64,000 nucleotides of DNA from Ferrovibrio sp035304305 (GCF_035304305.1 NZ_DATGQG010000054.1:62001-126000); one strand, 5' to 3'; counted from the first letter of the stretch, positions 47,994 to 59,055 are shown. Program-made: numbers and translations. The notes: generated by a model not told the origin, from the sequence alone.

Positions 47994-49932
47994 GGCGCTG
48001 GCCAGCGATACCGGAGCGGTGCCGCGCATCCATGCCGGCATGGATGGCGGGACGCTCGTCTCGCTGCTGGCCGCCAATGCGGCGGCGCATCCGCAGGAAG
48101 TCGCCATGCGCGAGCGCGAGCATGGCATCTGGAAGGAGTTCACCTGGCGGCAGTATCTCGATGCGGCGCTCGGCTTCGCCGCCGGCCTCGAGGCGATGGG
48201 CTTCCGCGCCGGCGAAGGCCTGCTGGTGATCGGCGACAACCGGCCACGGCTCTATTTCGGCATGATCGGCGCCGGCATGCTGCGCGGCCTGCCAACGCCG
48301 GTCTTTTCCGACCTGCCGCCCGAGGAGATCCGCTTCTTCGCCGCCAGCAGCAAGGCGCGCTTCGCGCTGGCCGAGGACCAGGAACAGGTCGACAAGCTGC
48401 TCGAGCTGCGGACGGAGACCGGCCTGCCCGAGATCATCATCTATGACGATCCGCGCGGCCTGCGAGGCTACAAGCAGCCTGGCCTGGTGTCCTGGGACGA
48501 TCTCATCGCCCAAGGCGCCGCCCGCCTCGCTGCGGAGCCCGGCCTCCGCGACGACCTGATCGGTCGCGCCCGGCCCGACGATGCCGCCGTCCTGCTGCAT
48601 TCCTCGGGCACCACCGGCAAGCCGAAAGGCATCGTGCTGCAGCATCGCCGCGCGCTGGCCGCCGTGCGCAACGCCGCCAAAGCCGACTATTTCCAGACCC
48701 GCGACGAGCTGATGGCCTATCTGCCGGTGGCCTGGGTCGGCGATTTCGTCTTCACGGTGGCCGGCGGCATCGCGCTGCGCTTCTGCGTCAACATTCCCGA
48801 GCGTCAGGACACGGTGCTGGCCAACCTGCGTGAAGTGGCCCCTATGGTCTATTTCGCCTCACCACGCTCTTGGGACGGCATGCTGACCCATGTGCAGGTC
48901 GGCATGGCGGAATCGTCGCCGCTGAAACGCCGGCTGTTCGACTATTTCATGCCGCTGGCGATCGCCATGGAGCGTGACCGGCTGGAGGGGCGCGCACCGA
49001 CCCTCGGCCGCAGGATCCTGCGCTGCATCGGCGAATGGCTGGTCTATGCGCCCCTGCGCGACCATCTTGGCCTCGCCCGCGCGCGGCGCCCCTATACGGC
49101 CGGCGAGGCGATCGGCGAAGACACCTTCCTGTTCTTCCGCGCGCTCGGCCTCGACCTGAAGCAGTTCTATGGCCAGACCGAGAACGCGGCGCTGACGGCG
49201 GCACAGGCGAGCGGCAAGGTGAAACTGCACACGGTCGGCCAGCCGCTGCCCGGCGTCGAGATCAGGATCGCCGAGGACGGCGAGATCCTCATCCGCGCCG
49301 ACAGCGTCTTCGACGGTTACCTCAATGACGAGGCCTCCACGGCCGCCGCCATGGCCGGCGGCTGGCTGCATACCGGCGACGCGGGGTATCTGGAGGAGGA
49401 CGGCGATCTGGTCGTGCTCGGCCGCGTCAGCGAGGTGGTGCACACCGCCGCCGGCGAACGCTACATCCCGACCTATATCGAGAACCGCCTGAAGTTCAGC
49501 GCCTATGTGAAGGATGCCGCGGTGATCGGCGCCGCCCGCCCGCACCTGGCCGCCATGATCTGCATCGACATGGCCGCCGTGGGCCACTGGGCGGAGGAGA
49601 ACGGCGTCACCTACACCTCCTATGCCGATCTCTCGCAGCAGCCGGCTGTCGTCGAGCTGATCGCCGGCGTCGTACGCCACGTCAATTCCCTGCTGCCGCC
49701 GGGTCTGGCGATCCGCCGCTTCGTCAACCTGCCGAAGGAATTCGACCCTGATGACGGCGAGGTGACCCGCACCCGCAAGCTGCGCCGCAACGTCATCGAC
49801 GAGCGCTACGCGCCCGTGATCGAGGCTCTGTACGGCAGCGGCGAGTCGGTCGAATTCGAGACCCGCATCACCTACGAAACCGGCGCCACCGGCGTGCTGA
49901 AACGCCAGCTGGCCCTGCGCAGCGTGGCCTGA
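47983..49932 (+). CDS. AMP-forming long-chain/aryl acyl-CoA synthetase
   Basis: A 649-residue ANL ligase similar to bacterial FadD15/long-chain acyl-CoA synthetases. Motifs are intact: LLHSSGTTGKPKGIVL, LKQFYGQTENAAL, GGWLHTGDAGYLEEDGDLVVLGR, PTYIENRLKFSAYVKDA and a final lysine region GEVTRTRKLRRN. It activates a carboxylic acid to its CoA thioester in the cytoplasm. ATG 47983 lies inside the end of livG (11-base overlap), so translation is coupled. Ligases of this type sit within Liv-like operons for aromatic or fatty acids; the exact acid is unknown. Contrast with the degenerate domain in the divergent regulator. Confidence 0.92.
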   Translation: MRLEALASDTGAVPRIHAGMDGGTLVSLLAANAAAHPQEVAMREREHGIWKEFTWRQYLDAALGFAAGLEAMGFRAGEGLLVIGDNRPRLYFGMIGAGMLRGLPTPVFSDLPPEEIRFFAASSKARFALAEDQEQVDKLLELRTETGLPEIIIYDDPRGLRGYKQPGLVSWDDLIAQGAARLAAEPGLRDDLIGRARPDDAAVLLHSSGTTGKPKGIVLQHRRALAAVRNAAKADYFQTRDELMAYLPVAWVGDFVFTVAGGIALRFCVNIPERQDTVLANLREVAPMVYFASPRSWDGMLTHVQVGMAESSPLKRRLFDYFMPLAIAMERDRLEGRAPTLGRRILRCIGEWLVYAPLRDHLGLARARRPYTAGEAIGEDTFLFFRALGLDLKQFYGQTENAALTAAQASGKVKLHTVGQPLPGVEIRIAEDGEILIRADSVFDGYLNDEASTAAAMAGGWLHTGDAGYLEEDGDLVVLGRVSEVVHTAAGERYIPTYIENRLKFSAYVKDAAVIGAARPHLAAMICIDMAAVGHWAEENGVTYTSYADLSQQPAVVELIAGVVRHVNSLLPPGLAIRRFVNLPKEFDPDDGEVTRTRKLRRNVIDERYAPVIEALYGSGESVEFETRITYETGATGVLKRQLALRSVA

Positions 49933-49940
49933 GGCAGATC

Positions 49941-50828
49941 ATGGACATCTATTTCCTCCTCGAACTGGCGGTAAACGGCGTCCTGATCGGCCTGATGTAC
50001 ACGCTGGTCGCGCTCGGCATCGTGCTGATTTTCAAATCCTCCGGCATCGCCAATCTCGCCCAGGGCGCGCTGGCCATGGCCGGCGCCTATATCGCCTGGG
50101 CGCTGCTCACGCTGGCCGGCGTTCCGCTCTGGATCGCGGTGCCGCTCAGCCTGATTGCCATGTTCTTCATCGGCGCCGGCATCGAGCGCGTCGCCCTGCG
50201 CCCGATGATCGGCCAGCCGGTGATCATGGTGATCATGCTCACGCTCGGCCTCGAAATCCTGCTGCGCGGCCTGGTGCCGGCGATCTTCGGCTCGGTGGTC
50301 AAGCGCCTCGATCTCGGCATCCCGCAGGCGCCGGTCATCATCGGCCCGATGCTGATCAACACCGCCTATCTGGTCTCGGGCGGCGTGGCGCTCGGCCTCG
50401 TGCTGCTGTCGATGCTGTTCTTCGGCACCCGCATCGGTACCGTGCTGCGCGCCGTATCCGACGACCAGACCGCCTCCTGGTCGGTCGGCATATCGGTGGA
50501 GCGCGCCATCGGCCTGTCCTGGGGCATGGCGGGCGTCGCGGCGGCCTCCGGCGGCATTCTCTGGGGCTCGGTGCAGGGCGTCGACTGGACGCTGTCGCTG
50601 CTGCTGCTCAAGGCGCTGGCAGTCGCCATCCTCGGCGGACTGGACAGCATCTTCGGCGTGCTGATCGCCGGCATGATCCTCGGAGTCCTGGAAAGCGTGA
50701 TCCCGGCCTATCTCGACCCTTACGTCGGCGGCGGCAGCCGCGACGTGGTGGCATCGATGGTGATTCTGCTGACGGTGATCTTCCGCCCTCACGGCCTGTT
50801 CGGCCGCGAAGACATCGAGCGGGTGTAA
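49941..50828 (+). CDS. Liv-type ABC transporter permease (LivH-like)
   Basis: A 295-residue permease with about eight membrane helices. It opens ELAVNGVLIGLMYTLVALGIVLIFKSSGIANLAQGALAM, the LivH signature, and ends with the LLKALAVAILGGLDSIFGVLIAGMILGVLE coupling-loop region contacting the ATPase. It pairs with the LivM-like protein encoded three bases downstream. Confidence 0.94.
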   Translation: MDIYFLLELAVNGVLIGLMYTLVALGIVLIFKSSGIANLAQGALAMAGAYIAWALLTLAGVPLWIAVPLSLIAMFFIGAGIERVALRPMIGQPVIMVIMLTLGLEILLRGLVPAIFGSVVKRLDLGIPQAPVIIGPMLINTAYLVSGGVALGLVLLSMLFFGTRIGTVLRAVSDDQTASWSVGISVERAIGLSWGMAGVAAASGGILWGSVQGVDWTLSLLLLKALAVAILGGLDSIFGVLIAGMILGVLESVIPAYLDPYVGGGSRDVVASMVILLTVIFRPHGLFGREDIERV

Positions 50829-50831
50829 GCG

Positions 50832-51905
50832 ATGTTCTACCGCCTCTCCGGCATCAAGCACGTCTCCTACGCGGCCGACCGCCAGCTCTGGCCGGTGCCC
50901 TTCGACCGCTATCTCGTCATCGCGGCGGTCATCCTCGGCATTACCGCGCCGTTCTATCTGTCTCCGCTCTATCTCGGCAGCTACATGCTGCCCTGGATCA
51001 TCTGGGCCACGGCCGCCCTGTCGCTCAATCTGCTGATGGGCTGGGCCGGGCAGATCCATCTCGGCTTCGCCGCGGTTATGGCGATCGGCGCCTACAGCGC
51101 CATCCATCTCGCCCGCGCCGGCGTTCCTTTCGAACTGGCGCTGCTGCTCGCCGGCCTGCTTTCCGCCCTGATCGGCATGATCTTCGGCGCGGCGGCACTG
51201 CGGGTGAAGGGCCTCTATCTCGCGGTCTCCACGCTGGCCATGCAGTACATGATCGACTGGATCATCTCGCATGTGCCGGCGATCAGCGGCGGCAGCCAGG
51301 CCACCCTGCAGACCCCGGTGATTCGCATTCTCGGCTTCCCCGTCGATTCGGATGCCGGCCGCTACTGGGTGGCGCTCGCCGTCTGTGCGCTGGTGACGAT
51401 CTTCATGCTCAACGTGAAGCGCACCAGCTTCGGCCGCGCGCTGGTCGCCGTGCGGGAGAAGGATTTCGCGGCCGCGATCATCGGCGTCAATCCGTTCTAC
51501 TACAAGCTGGTGGCCTTCTGGGTCTCGTCCTTCCTCGGCGGCGTGTCCGGCGCGGTGCTGGCCTTCTGCTATTACCGCGCCGTGACCCCGGAGCAGTTCC
51601 ATCTCGACGTTTCGATCCAGGCGGTCGCCATGGTGATCGTCGGCGGCATGGGTTCGATCCTCGGCAGCTTCTTCGGCGCGGCGCTGGTGCTGCTGGCCCC
51701 CATCGTGCTGAACAACTTCGTCGGCTGGTTCGTGGCTGCGATCGGCCTGTCGCTGTCGCCGGAAGTGCTCGCCCTCATTCCGCTGATCCTCTACGGCGGC
51801 CTGATCGTCGGCTTCCTGCTGTTCGAGCCGCTCGGCCTCGCCAAGATCTACGACAATATCCGCAATTATTTTCTGGTGTGGCCTTTCCGGCATGCCCGCC
51901 GGTGA
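50832..51905 (+). CDS. Liv-type ABC transporter permease (LivM-like)
   Basis: A 357-residue permease with about nine to ten membrane helices. LSLNLLMGWAGQIHLGFAAVMAIGAY, LRVKGLYLAVSTLAMQYM and the coupling loop VREKDFAAAIIGVNPFYYKLVAFWVSSFLGGVSGAVLA are typical of LivM. A soluble N-terminal 40 residues precede the first helix. It forms the heterodimeric channel with the LivH-like protein. Confidence 0.94.
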   Translation: MFYRLSGIKHVSYAADRQLWPVPFDRYLVIAAVILGITAPFYLSPLYLGSYMLPWIIWATAALSLNLLMGWAGQIHLGFAAVMAIGAYSAIHLARAGVPFELALLLAGLLSALIGMIFGAAALRVKGLYLAVSTLAMQYMIDWIISHVPAISGGSQATLQTPVIRILGFPVDSDAGRYWVALAVCALVTIFMLNVKRTSFGRALVAVREKDFAAAIIGVNPFYYKLVAFWVSSFLGGVSGAVLAFCYYRAVTPEQFHLDVSIQAVAMVIVGGMGSILGSFFGAALVLLAPIVLNNFVGWFVAAIGLSLSPEVLALIPLILYGGLIVGFLLFEPLGLAKIYDNIRNYFLVWPFRHARR

Positions 51906-51953
51906 GGCGTTGAGTTGCGTAAAACCATAACCACAGAGTGAAGGGAGAACGCC

Positions 51954-53200
51954 ATGAACAGGATTGCATTGAACCTGCTGGGAGCGGCGGCCTTGGCCGT
52001 CACGACCGGCAGCGCTATGGCACAGGACAAGGTCATCAAGATCGGCCTCGCCCAGGATTTCACCGCCGTCTATACCTTCGTCACCTCGGACTACAACCAG
52101 GGCCAGCGGGACTATTTCACGCTGATCAACGAGCGCGGCGGCATCAAGGGCCACAAGATCCAGGCTGAAGTGGTCGATACCGCCAACCAGCCGCAGCGCG
52201 GCATCGAGGCCTACGAGCGCATGAAGAATGAAGGCGCGGTGCTGGTGGACTTCCTGTCCACGCCGGTGTCGCGCGCCGTGGTGCCGCGCGCGCTGAAGGA
52301 TCAGGTCAACATGCTGACCCTGTTCCATGGCCGCTCGGATGCAGCGGATGGCGAGACCTTCCCCTACATCTTCCCCATGACGCCGCTCTACTGGTCGCAG
52401 GCAACGAACATCCTGCAGTACATCAAGGAGCAGGAAAAAGGGAACCTGAAGGGCAAGAAGATCGCGCTGGTCGGCATCGACTCGCCCTTCGGCCGCGAGC
52501 CGCAGCCGATCTTCCAGGCGCTGGCCGAGAAGGAAGGCTATGAGCTCGGTATCTACCCCTATCCCTCGCCGGGCAACGAGCAGTCGGCGACCTGGACGGC
52601 GGTGCGCCGCTTCCAGCCGGACTGGACGGTGATCTGGGGCGCCGGCGGCGGCCAGACCGTTTCGCTGCGCGAAGCCATCCGCAACGGCATCAAGCTCGAC
52701 CGCCTGCTGTCGGTGATCTGGCTCTCCGAGGTTGACACGGAAATCGCCGGCAAGGAGGCCTCGAAGGGCGTACTGCGCTTCGAGGGTGCCGCCTACGGCA
52801 AGGATGCCGCCGTGATCAAGGCGATCGAGACGGAAGTCGTCGCCAAGGGCAAAGGCGCGGGACCGGCCGCCAAGGTGGGCTCGACCTACTACAACATCGG
52901 CGTCGCCGGCGCTGCGCTGGTCGCGGAAGGCATCCGGCTCGCGCTGGAGAAGAATCCGAACGGTCCGCTCACCGGCGCCCAGCTCAAGGCCGGCCTCGAG
53001 AGCATCAAGGATTTCGATGCCCAGGGACTGATCCCGCCGGTGACCATCACCGCCAAGGACCATCAGGGCGGCGGCAAGGGCCGCATCTCCCAGTGGGACG
53101 GCTCCAAGTGGGTGCCGAAGACCGACTGGTATGCGGCGTCCCAGGATCTCGTCTGGGAGCTGGTCCGCAAGAACGCGGAAGAGTTCAAGACGTCGGGGAA

Positions 53201-53204
<4 letters not shown>
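51954..53204 (+). CDS. Liv-type periplasmic substrate-binding protein
   Basis: A 416-residue type I binding protein with a Sec signal (MNRIALNLLGAAALAVTTGSAMA, then QDKV). The first beta strand VIKIGLAQDFTAVYTFVTSD replaces the usual amino-acid-binding GPLTG-type opening, and the hinge and pocket segments (NERGGIKGHKI, LVDFLSTPVSRA, KKIALVGIDSPFGRE) follow the family. Lack of the typical amino-acid pocket suggests a carboxylate ligand. It has its own good ribosome site and a 48-base leader, and overlaps the next gene by four bases. Confidence 0.92.
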
Positions 53205-53995
<791 letters not shown>

Positions 53996-54122
53996 GCCGC
54001 CGCATTCACCGGGTTACCGGATTCCAACCTTCCGGCCGCAGCCGTACCGCAGTACACCCCCGCGCGAGACCGGCGCTGCCGGGCTCGGCCCTTTTGGGTG
54101 TTTCCTCCCTTTGACTTGATGG

Positions 54123-54163
54123 CCCCTCTCGCCGCCCGAACGTGGCGACTGGGGTCTTTTTTT
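54123..54163 (+). terminator. terminator of the Liv/ligase operon
   Basis: CCCC and CGCC arms (54123-54133) pair with GGCG and GGGG (54144-54154) around an interrupted stem, followed by TCTTTTTTT (T-run 54157-54163). The T-run overlaps the stop of the convergent MFS gene. Confidence 0.65.
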
Positions 54164-55421
54164 ATGCCGCCTGCGCCGCGGCCCGGGCCGGCAGGCGGAT
54201 GACCCGCTCGACATACAGCAGCGACAGCACAAGCAGCAGGGCGAGCGCGGCAAGCGACGCCAGCATGTGGCTGCCATGGGCGATCAGGCCGAACACGAAG
54301 GCCATCACCATGGCCGAGACGCTCGCGACCGCTCCGGCCAGGCCGCTGCCCGCCGGCAGCTCGGCCAGCGTGAGATGCCGCAGCGCCAGCGTGTCGCAGG
54401 CCAGCCAGTAGGACTGGCCCGCCACCGCGGCGACAAAGAAAACCGGGGCGTAAGCCTCCGCCGTGCGCCAGCCAAGATGGGCGTCGAGCAAAAAGGCATA
54501 GGCAGTCGCGGCAAGCGCAAGCAGCGGCGCCGCGCGCAGCACGAGATGCACATGACGGTCGAGAACGCGCGCAAGACCGAGCCCCGCCAGCGCGCCACCG
54601 ATCGTGGAGGCTGCGACAAAGAGGCCGAGAGCGTGGGACGCATCGGTGACGTTGGCCGCATGCATGGCAAAGAACGGCACCGCCATATCGATGGTCTGTG
54701 CGACCGCGCGCATCGAGAGATAGCGCCGGAACCAGGGCGAGGTCTTCGTCAGCCGCCAGCCATCGGCAAGCGAGGGAGACGTTCCGCCGCGGGCACCGCG
54801 GACTTCGAAAAAGAGCAGGATGGCGAGGGCGCCGAGCACCAGGCAGGCGGCGCCGAGCAGCAGCTTCCAGCCATAGCCGTCGAGGCTGCGCGGCGTGTCA
54901 TGCTGCAGATAGAAGAAGAGCAGCAGGATGACCGTCAGCCCGCCGCCCGCCGCGAGCCGCAGCGCCAGCAGGGCGCCGCGCCGCTCGGCGGGAATGGCCT
55001 TGGCGGCAAGCTGGCGGAAACCGAGGCCCCCAAGGCCATTGGCAATGCCGACCAGAAGCAGCAGGGCAATGATCACGGCGATGGCGGGTAGCGGCGGCAG
55101 CAGCCAAGCCGCCAGCGCCATGCCGGCAAGTGCCGCGGCCTTTACCAGCGTCGCCCCGCCGACCAGCTGCTTGGCCAGTGGTGCGCGCACGACGACCGGA
55201 CCGGCGGCAATGCCGGCCGCCAGCTGGCCGGCGCGGACAAGCGGCACGGCCGCCGATGAGATGAACGGGAAGGCACCAAGGGCATGCAGCAGCCAGGGCA
55301 CGACGATATTGGCGCTGGCGATCTGGTCGCTCGCATCCACCAGCGTGCCGTTGGCGATGCCGAGGCCAAAGTTGCGCCGCAGCATCGCCGGGGCGGACTG
55401 TTTCTCGGGGGAATCGGTCAT
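54162..55421 (-). CDS. MFS-like membrane transporter
   Basis: A 419-residue protein with about twelve hydrophobic helices. It lacks the strict MFS motif A but shows a two-half layout with a cytosolic loop FEVRGARGGTSPSLADGWRLTKTSPWFRRYLSMRAVAQTIDMAVPFFAMHAA in the middle, a pattern of a small uncharacterised MFS group (often annotated MFS transporter). The substrate is unknown. It converges on the Liv operon and shares its terminator region. Confidence 0.82.
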   Translation of the reverse strand: MTDSPEKQSAPAMLRRNFGLGIANGTLVDASDQIASANIVVPWLLHALGAFPFISSAAVPLVRAGQLAAGIAAGPVVVRAPLAKQLVGGATLVKAAALAGMALAAWLLPPLPAIAVIIALLLLVGIANGLGGLGFRQLAAKAIPAERRGALLALRLAAGGGLTVILLLFFYLQHDTPRSLDGYGWKLLLGAACLVLGALAILLFFEVRGARGGTSPSLADGWRLTKTSPWFRRYLSMRAVAQTIDMAVPFFAMHAANVTDASHALGLFVAASTIGGALAGLGLARVLDRHVHLVLRAAPLLALAATAYAFLLDAHLGWRTAEAYAPVFFVAAVAGQSYWLACDTLALRHLTLAELPAGSGLAGAVASVSAMVMAFVFGLIAHGSHMLASLAALALLLVLSLLYVERVIRLPARAAAQAA

Positions 55422-55522
55422 TGCGCCTTGCAGTGCCGCACCGGAGAGTGAAGACTGATCCGTCCTTTAGCCTCGCCGGGCCGATCATGTCCATCCCTTT
55501 CCGCAACCGGTAGACTCGGCCC

Positions 55523-56743
55523 ATGAGTGAAATCGAATCCCGCTACGCCTGGGCCCGCCTCGTCGCCGCGATCGCGCTCGGCACCATCGGCGGCGTCGGC
55601 ATGTGGTCGATCGTCGTCGCCCTGCCAGCGGTGCAGGCCGAGTTCGGCGTCGCCCGCGCCGATGCCTCCATGCCCTACGCTCTGGCAATGATCGGCTTCG
55701 TCTTCGGCACCGTGCTGATGGGCCGGCTGGCCGACCGTTTCGGCATCATCGTGCCGGTGATCGGCGCCACCCTGGCGCTGGCAGCCGGCTATGCCTCCAC
55801 CGCCTTTGCCGGCAGCATCCTGTCCTTCGCCCTGCTCTATGGCCTGCTGATCGGCCTGCTGGGCGGCTCGGCCTTCTTTGCGCCCCTGCTGGCCGACACC
55901 TCGATGTGGTTCGACCGGCGCCGCGGCCTCGCCATGGGTCTCTGCGCCAGCGGCAATTACGTGTCCGGCACGATCTGGCCGCCGGTGCTGGAGCATTTCA
56001 TTGCCGAGATCGGCTGGCGCGAGACCCATCTCTGGATCGCCGCCTTCTGCCTGCTCACGATGCTGCCGCTGTCGCTGATGCTGCGCCGGCCGCCGCCGAA
56101 ACAGGCCGCACCGGTGCCGACGGCCGCCAATCCCCAGCCCTCTTCCGGGCGGCCGCTGGGACTGCCGCCGAACGTCCTGCAGGCTCTGCTGGTCGTCGCC
56201 GGACTCGGCTGCTGCGTCGCCATGTCGATGCCGCAGGTCCACATCGTCGCCTACTGCGTCGATCTCGGTTACGGCCCGGCCCGCGGCGCCGAGATGCTGG
56301 CGCTGATGCTGGGCTTCGGCATCGTCAGCCGGCTGGCCTCGGGCTGGATTCTCGACCGGATCGGCGGCCTTGCCACGCTGCTGCTCGGCGCCGTGCTGCA
56401 GGGCGCGGCTCTCGCCTTCTACATTCCCTTCGACGGCCTGGCCTCGCTCTACATCATCTCGGCCATGTTCGGCCTGGTGCAGGGCGGCATCGTGCCTAGC
56501 TATGCCTTCATCATCCGCGAGCATTTCCCCGCCGCGCAGGCCGGCTTCCGCGTCAGCCTCGCGATCTCGGCGACGCTGGCCGGCATGGCCCTGGGCGGCT
56601 GGCTGTCGGGCGCGATCTACGACCTCACGGGCTCGTACAAGGCGGCGCTGGTCAACGGCGTCGCCTGGAACCTGATGAACGTGACCATCGTCAGCTGGCT
56701 GCTGCTGCGGCAATGGCGGCAGCCGTCGCCGGCCGCCGCCTGA
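55523..56743 (+). CDS. MFS transporter, OFA/monocarboxylate type
   Basis: A 406-residue, 12-helix carrier. VALPAVQAEFGVARADASMPYAL, the motif A-like loop LMGRLADRFGIIVPVIG and WFDRRRGLAMGLCASGNYVSGTIWPPVLEHF in helix 5 are typical of the oxalate/formate antiporter and monocarboxylate transporter group. It may therefore carry a small carboxylate, fitting the acid-metabolising genes around it. It diverges from the MFS gene upstream and converges with an acyl-CoA dehydrogenase. Confidence 0.88.
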   Translation: MSEIESRYAWARLVAAIALGTIGGVGMWSIVVALPAVQAEFGVARADASMPYALAMIGFVFGTVLMGRLADRFGIIVPVIGATLALAAGYASTAFAGSILSFALLYGLLIGLLGGSAFFAPLLADTSMWFDRRRGLAMGLCASGNYVSGTIWPPVLEHFIAEIGWRETHLWIAAFCLLTMLPLSLMLRRPPPKQAAPVPTAANPQPSSGRPLGLPPNVLQALLVVAGLGCCVAMSMPQVHIVAYCVDLGYGPARGAEMLALMLGFGIVSRLASGWILDRIGGLATLLLGAVLQGAALAFYIPFDGLASLYIISAMFGLVQGGIVPSYAFIIREHFPAAQAGFRVSLAISATLAGMALGGWLSGAIYDLTGSYKAALVNGVAWNLMNVTIVSWLLLRQWRQPSPAAA

Positions 56744-56749
56744 AGACCG

Positions 56750-57958
56750 TCAGAGCCCCAGGATCAGCTTGGACATGATGTTGCGCTGGATCTCGTTGGA
56801 GCCGGCGTAGATCGTCACCTTGCGCATGTTCAGATAGCGCGCGGCGACGCCGTCGGCGTAATCGGGCCCGATGCCCGGCTCGTTGCCGCCCTCGTAAAGC
56901 GGCGTGAACGGCGCGGCGTAATAGCCAATGGCATCCGCCGCCAGTTCCGTCACCGCCTGCTGCAGCTCGGTGCCGCGGGTCTTCAGGATCGAGGAGGCGG
57001 CGCCGACATTCTGGCCGCCGCGCAGCTGGCCGAGGATGCGCAGCTCGGTCATTTCCAGCGCCATGATGTCGATTTCGGTCTGGGCAAGCCGCGCGGCGAA
57101 GGACGGATCCTCGATCAGCGGGTTGCCGCCACCACGGCTCTCCGCCTGCGCGATCCGCCGCACATGGGCGAGATGCCGCTTCAGGCCGGCGGAATAGGCG
57201 TTGCCGCGCTCGAATTCCAGCAGGTATTTGGCGCAGGTCCAGCCCTGGTTCAGTTCGCCGACCAGATTCTCCTTCGGCACCTTCACGTCATCGAAGAAGA
57301 CCTGATTGACCTCCTGCATGCCCTCGGTGGGCTCGTCGATGGTGACGATCGGCGCCACGGTAACGCCGGGCGACTTCATGTCGATCAGGATGAAGGAGAT
57401 GCCTTCCTGGGGCTTCTTCGTCTGCGCCGTGCGCACCAGGCAGAAGATCATGTCGGCATGCTGGGCTTCCGAGGTCCAGATCTTGCTGCCGTTGCAGAGG
57501 AAATGGTCGCCCTTGTCCTCGCATTTCATCTGCAGCGAGGCAAGGTCGGAGCCCGCGCCCGGCTCGGAATAGCCCTGGCACCACCAGGTGTTGCTAGCGA
57601 GGATGTCGGGCAGATACTTCTTCTTCTGCGCCTCGGTGCCGAACTTCATGATCACCGGCGCCAGCATGCGCGGGCCGAAGGGCACGACGATCGGCGCGCC
57701 GGCGGAGCCCATCTCCTGGTCGAAGATGTAGCGCTGCACCGCGGTCCAGCCCGGACCGCCATATTCCTGCGGCCAGTTCGGCGCCAGCCAGCCCTTCTCG
57801 TTCAGCTTCTTCTGCCAGCGGATATGGAGATGCTTGGCGATGTAGCCGGTCCGCGTCTTCTTCATCGCGGCGCGCATCTCGTCGTCGAAATTCTCGTCGA
57901 TGAAACGGCGCACCTCGTCGCGGAAGGCAAGCTCTTCGGGCGTGAAATTCAGGTTCAT
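56750..57958 (-). CDS. acyl-CoA dehydrogenase
   Basis: A 402-residue FAD enzyme of the acyl-CoA dehydrogenase family. It begins MNLNFTPEELAFRDEVRRFIDENF, has the FAD/substrate segment WCQGYSEPGAGSDLASLQ and ends YAGSNEIQRNIMSKLILGL. At the usual catalytic Glu position of YEGT enzymes it has Ala (YAGS), as in subgroups whose base lies elsewhere or that work as heteromers (actinobacterial FadE-type). The substrate may be a branched or ring-derived acyl-CoA. ATG 57958 follows GGGGAG. It is not in an operon with other beta-oxidation genes here. Confidence 0.92.
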   Translation of the reverse strand: MNLNFTPEELAFRDEVRRFIDENFDDEMRAAMKKTRTGYIAKHLHIRWQKKLNEKGWLAPNWPQEYGGPGWTAVQRYIFDQEMGSAGAPIVVPFGPRMLAPVIMKFGTEAQKKKYLPDILASNTWWCQGYSEPGAGSDLASLQMKCEDKGDHFLCNGSKIWTSEAQHADMIFCLVRTAQTKKPQEGISFILIDMKSPGVTVAPIVTIDEPTEGMQEVNQVFFDDVKVPKENLVGELNQGWTCAKYLLEFERGNAYSAGLKRHLAHVRRIAQAESRGGGNPLIEDPSFAARLAQTEIDIMALEMTELRILGQLRGGQNVGAASSILKTRGTELQQAVTELAADAIGYYAAPFTPLYEGGNEPGIGPDYADGVAARYLNMRKVTIYAGSNEIQRNIMSKLILGL

Positions 57959-58152
57959 GGCGCTCCCCGGACTGATGGCGCAGGCAGGCTGCGGCGGTCT
58001 CTTCTTGTCGCCCAAATAGGGCATGAAACGCCGGAGGCGTCAAACCCGCCGGCGCGCCTGCCGCTACGGCAATCGGCGGGATCGTCATGGCGATTGTGCG
58101 GATGCCCCGCCCTCCTATAATCGGCCGCAGAACCCGTCTCGACGCCCCGGAC

Positions 58153-59055
58153 ATGACCGACCGCAAAGACCGCCTGGATGGCCTCGCCATCGGCCTCATG
58201 ACCATCCTGTGCCTGACCTGGGGCATCCAGCAGGTGGTCATCAAGATCGTCGCCGATTTCGTGCCGCCGCTGCTGCAGGCCGGCATCCGCTCGGCCGGCG
58301 CGACCCTGGCCGTGCTGGCCTGGATGCTGTGGCGGCGCATCCCGCTGCTGGACCGCGACGGCAGCCTGGTGCCGGGGCTCTGGGCCGGCATCCTGTTCGG
58401 CAGCGAATTCGCGCTGATCTTCTACGGCCTGACGCTCACCAGCGCCTCGCGCGCGGCGATCCTGCTCTACACCGCCCCCTTCTGGGTCGCGCTGGGCTCG
58501 CATTTCCTCGTGCCGGGAGAGCGGGTCCGCCTGCTGCAGTGGGCCGGACTGGGGCTTGCCTTCCTGGGCGTCATTCTCACCTTCGCCGACCGGCTGGCAG
58601 CGCCGCAGCCGCAGGAACTGCTCGGCGATGCCCTGATGGTCGGCGCGGCCATTCTCTGGGCCGCTACCACGGTCCTGATCAAGGCGTCGAAGCTGCGCCT
58701 GGTCTCGCCCTACAAGACGCTGCTGTACCAGCTCGCCGTATCCTCGCTGGTGCTGCTCGCCGGTGCCGCGCTGTTCGGCGAGGATTTCGACATTCCGCTC
58801 ACGCCGTTCGTGATCGGCGCGATGGGCTTCCAGATCTTCGCCGTCGCCTCGGTCAGCTATCTGGCCTGGTTCTGGATGATGACGCGCTATCCGGTCTCGC
58901 GGCTGTCGGCATTCTCGTTTCTCACGCCCGTCTTCGGCGTGCTCTGCGGCGCGATCTGGCTGGACGAGCCGATCTCGCTGGCGCTGCTGGCGGCACTGAT
59001 CCTGGTGGCGGCGGGCATCTATCTGGTGAATGCGCCGGCACGTGCGCAACGCTGA
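58153..59055 (+). CDS. EamA (DMT) family transporter
   Basis: A 300-residue, ten-helix permease with two EamA repeats: the first opens GLMTILCLTWGIQQVVIKIVADFVPP, the second GDALMVGAAILWAATTVLIKAS. It ends LLAALILVAAGIYLVNAPA. DMT carriers export amino acids or other metabolites. ATG 58153 gives the usual short N-terminus; an in-frame ATG at 58087 is possible. The substrate is unknown. No regulator is next to it. Confidence 0.88.
   Translation: MTDRKDRLDGLAIGLMTILCLTWGIQQVVIKIVADFVPPLLQAGIRSAGATLAVLAWMLWRRIPLLDRDGSLVPGLWAGILFGSEFALIFYGLTLTSASRAAILLYTAPFWVALGSHFLVPGERVRLLQWAGLGLAFLGVILTFADRLAAPQPQELLGDALMVGAAILWAATTVLIKASKLRLVSPYKTLLYQLAVSSLVLLAGAALFGEDFDIPLTPFVIGAMGFQIFAVASVSYLAWFWMMTRYPVSRLSAFSFLTPVFGVLCGAIWLDEPISLALLAALILVAAGIYLVNAPARAQR

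Noticed and set aside
49872..53063. A 1063-codon open frame on the minus strand opposite the Liv operon
   Set aside because: It mirrors well-identified Liv and ligase genes codon by codon, is rich in His/Gln/Asp/Arg as GC-rich antisense frames are, and has no motifs or ribosome site.
56750..57958. Acyl-CoA dehydrogenase as an inactive enzyme because YEGT reads YAGS
   Set aside because: Many active subgroups carry their base elsewhere, so loss at this position does not show inactivity.
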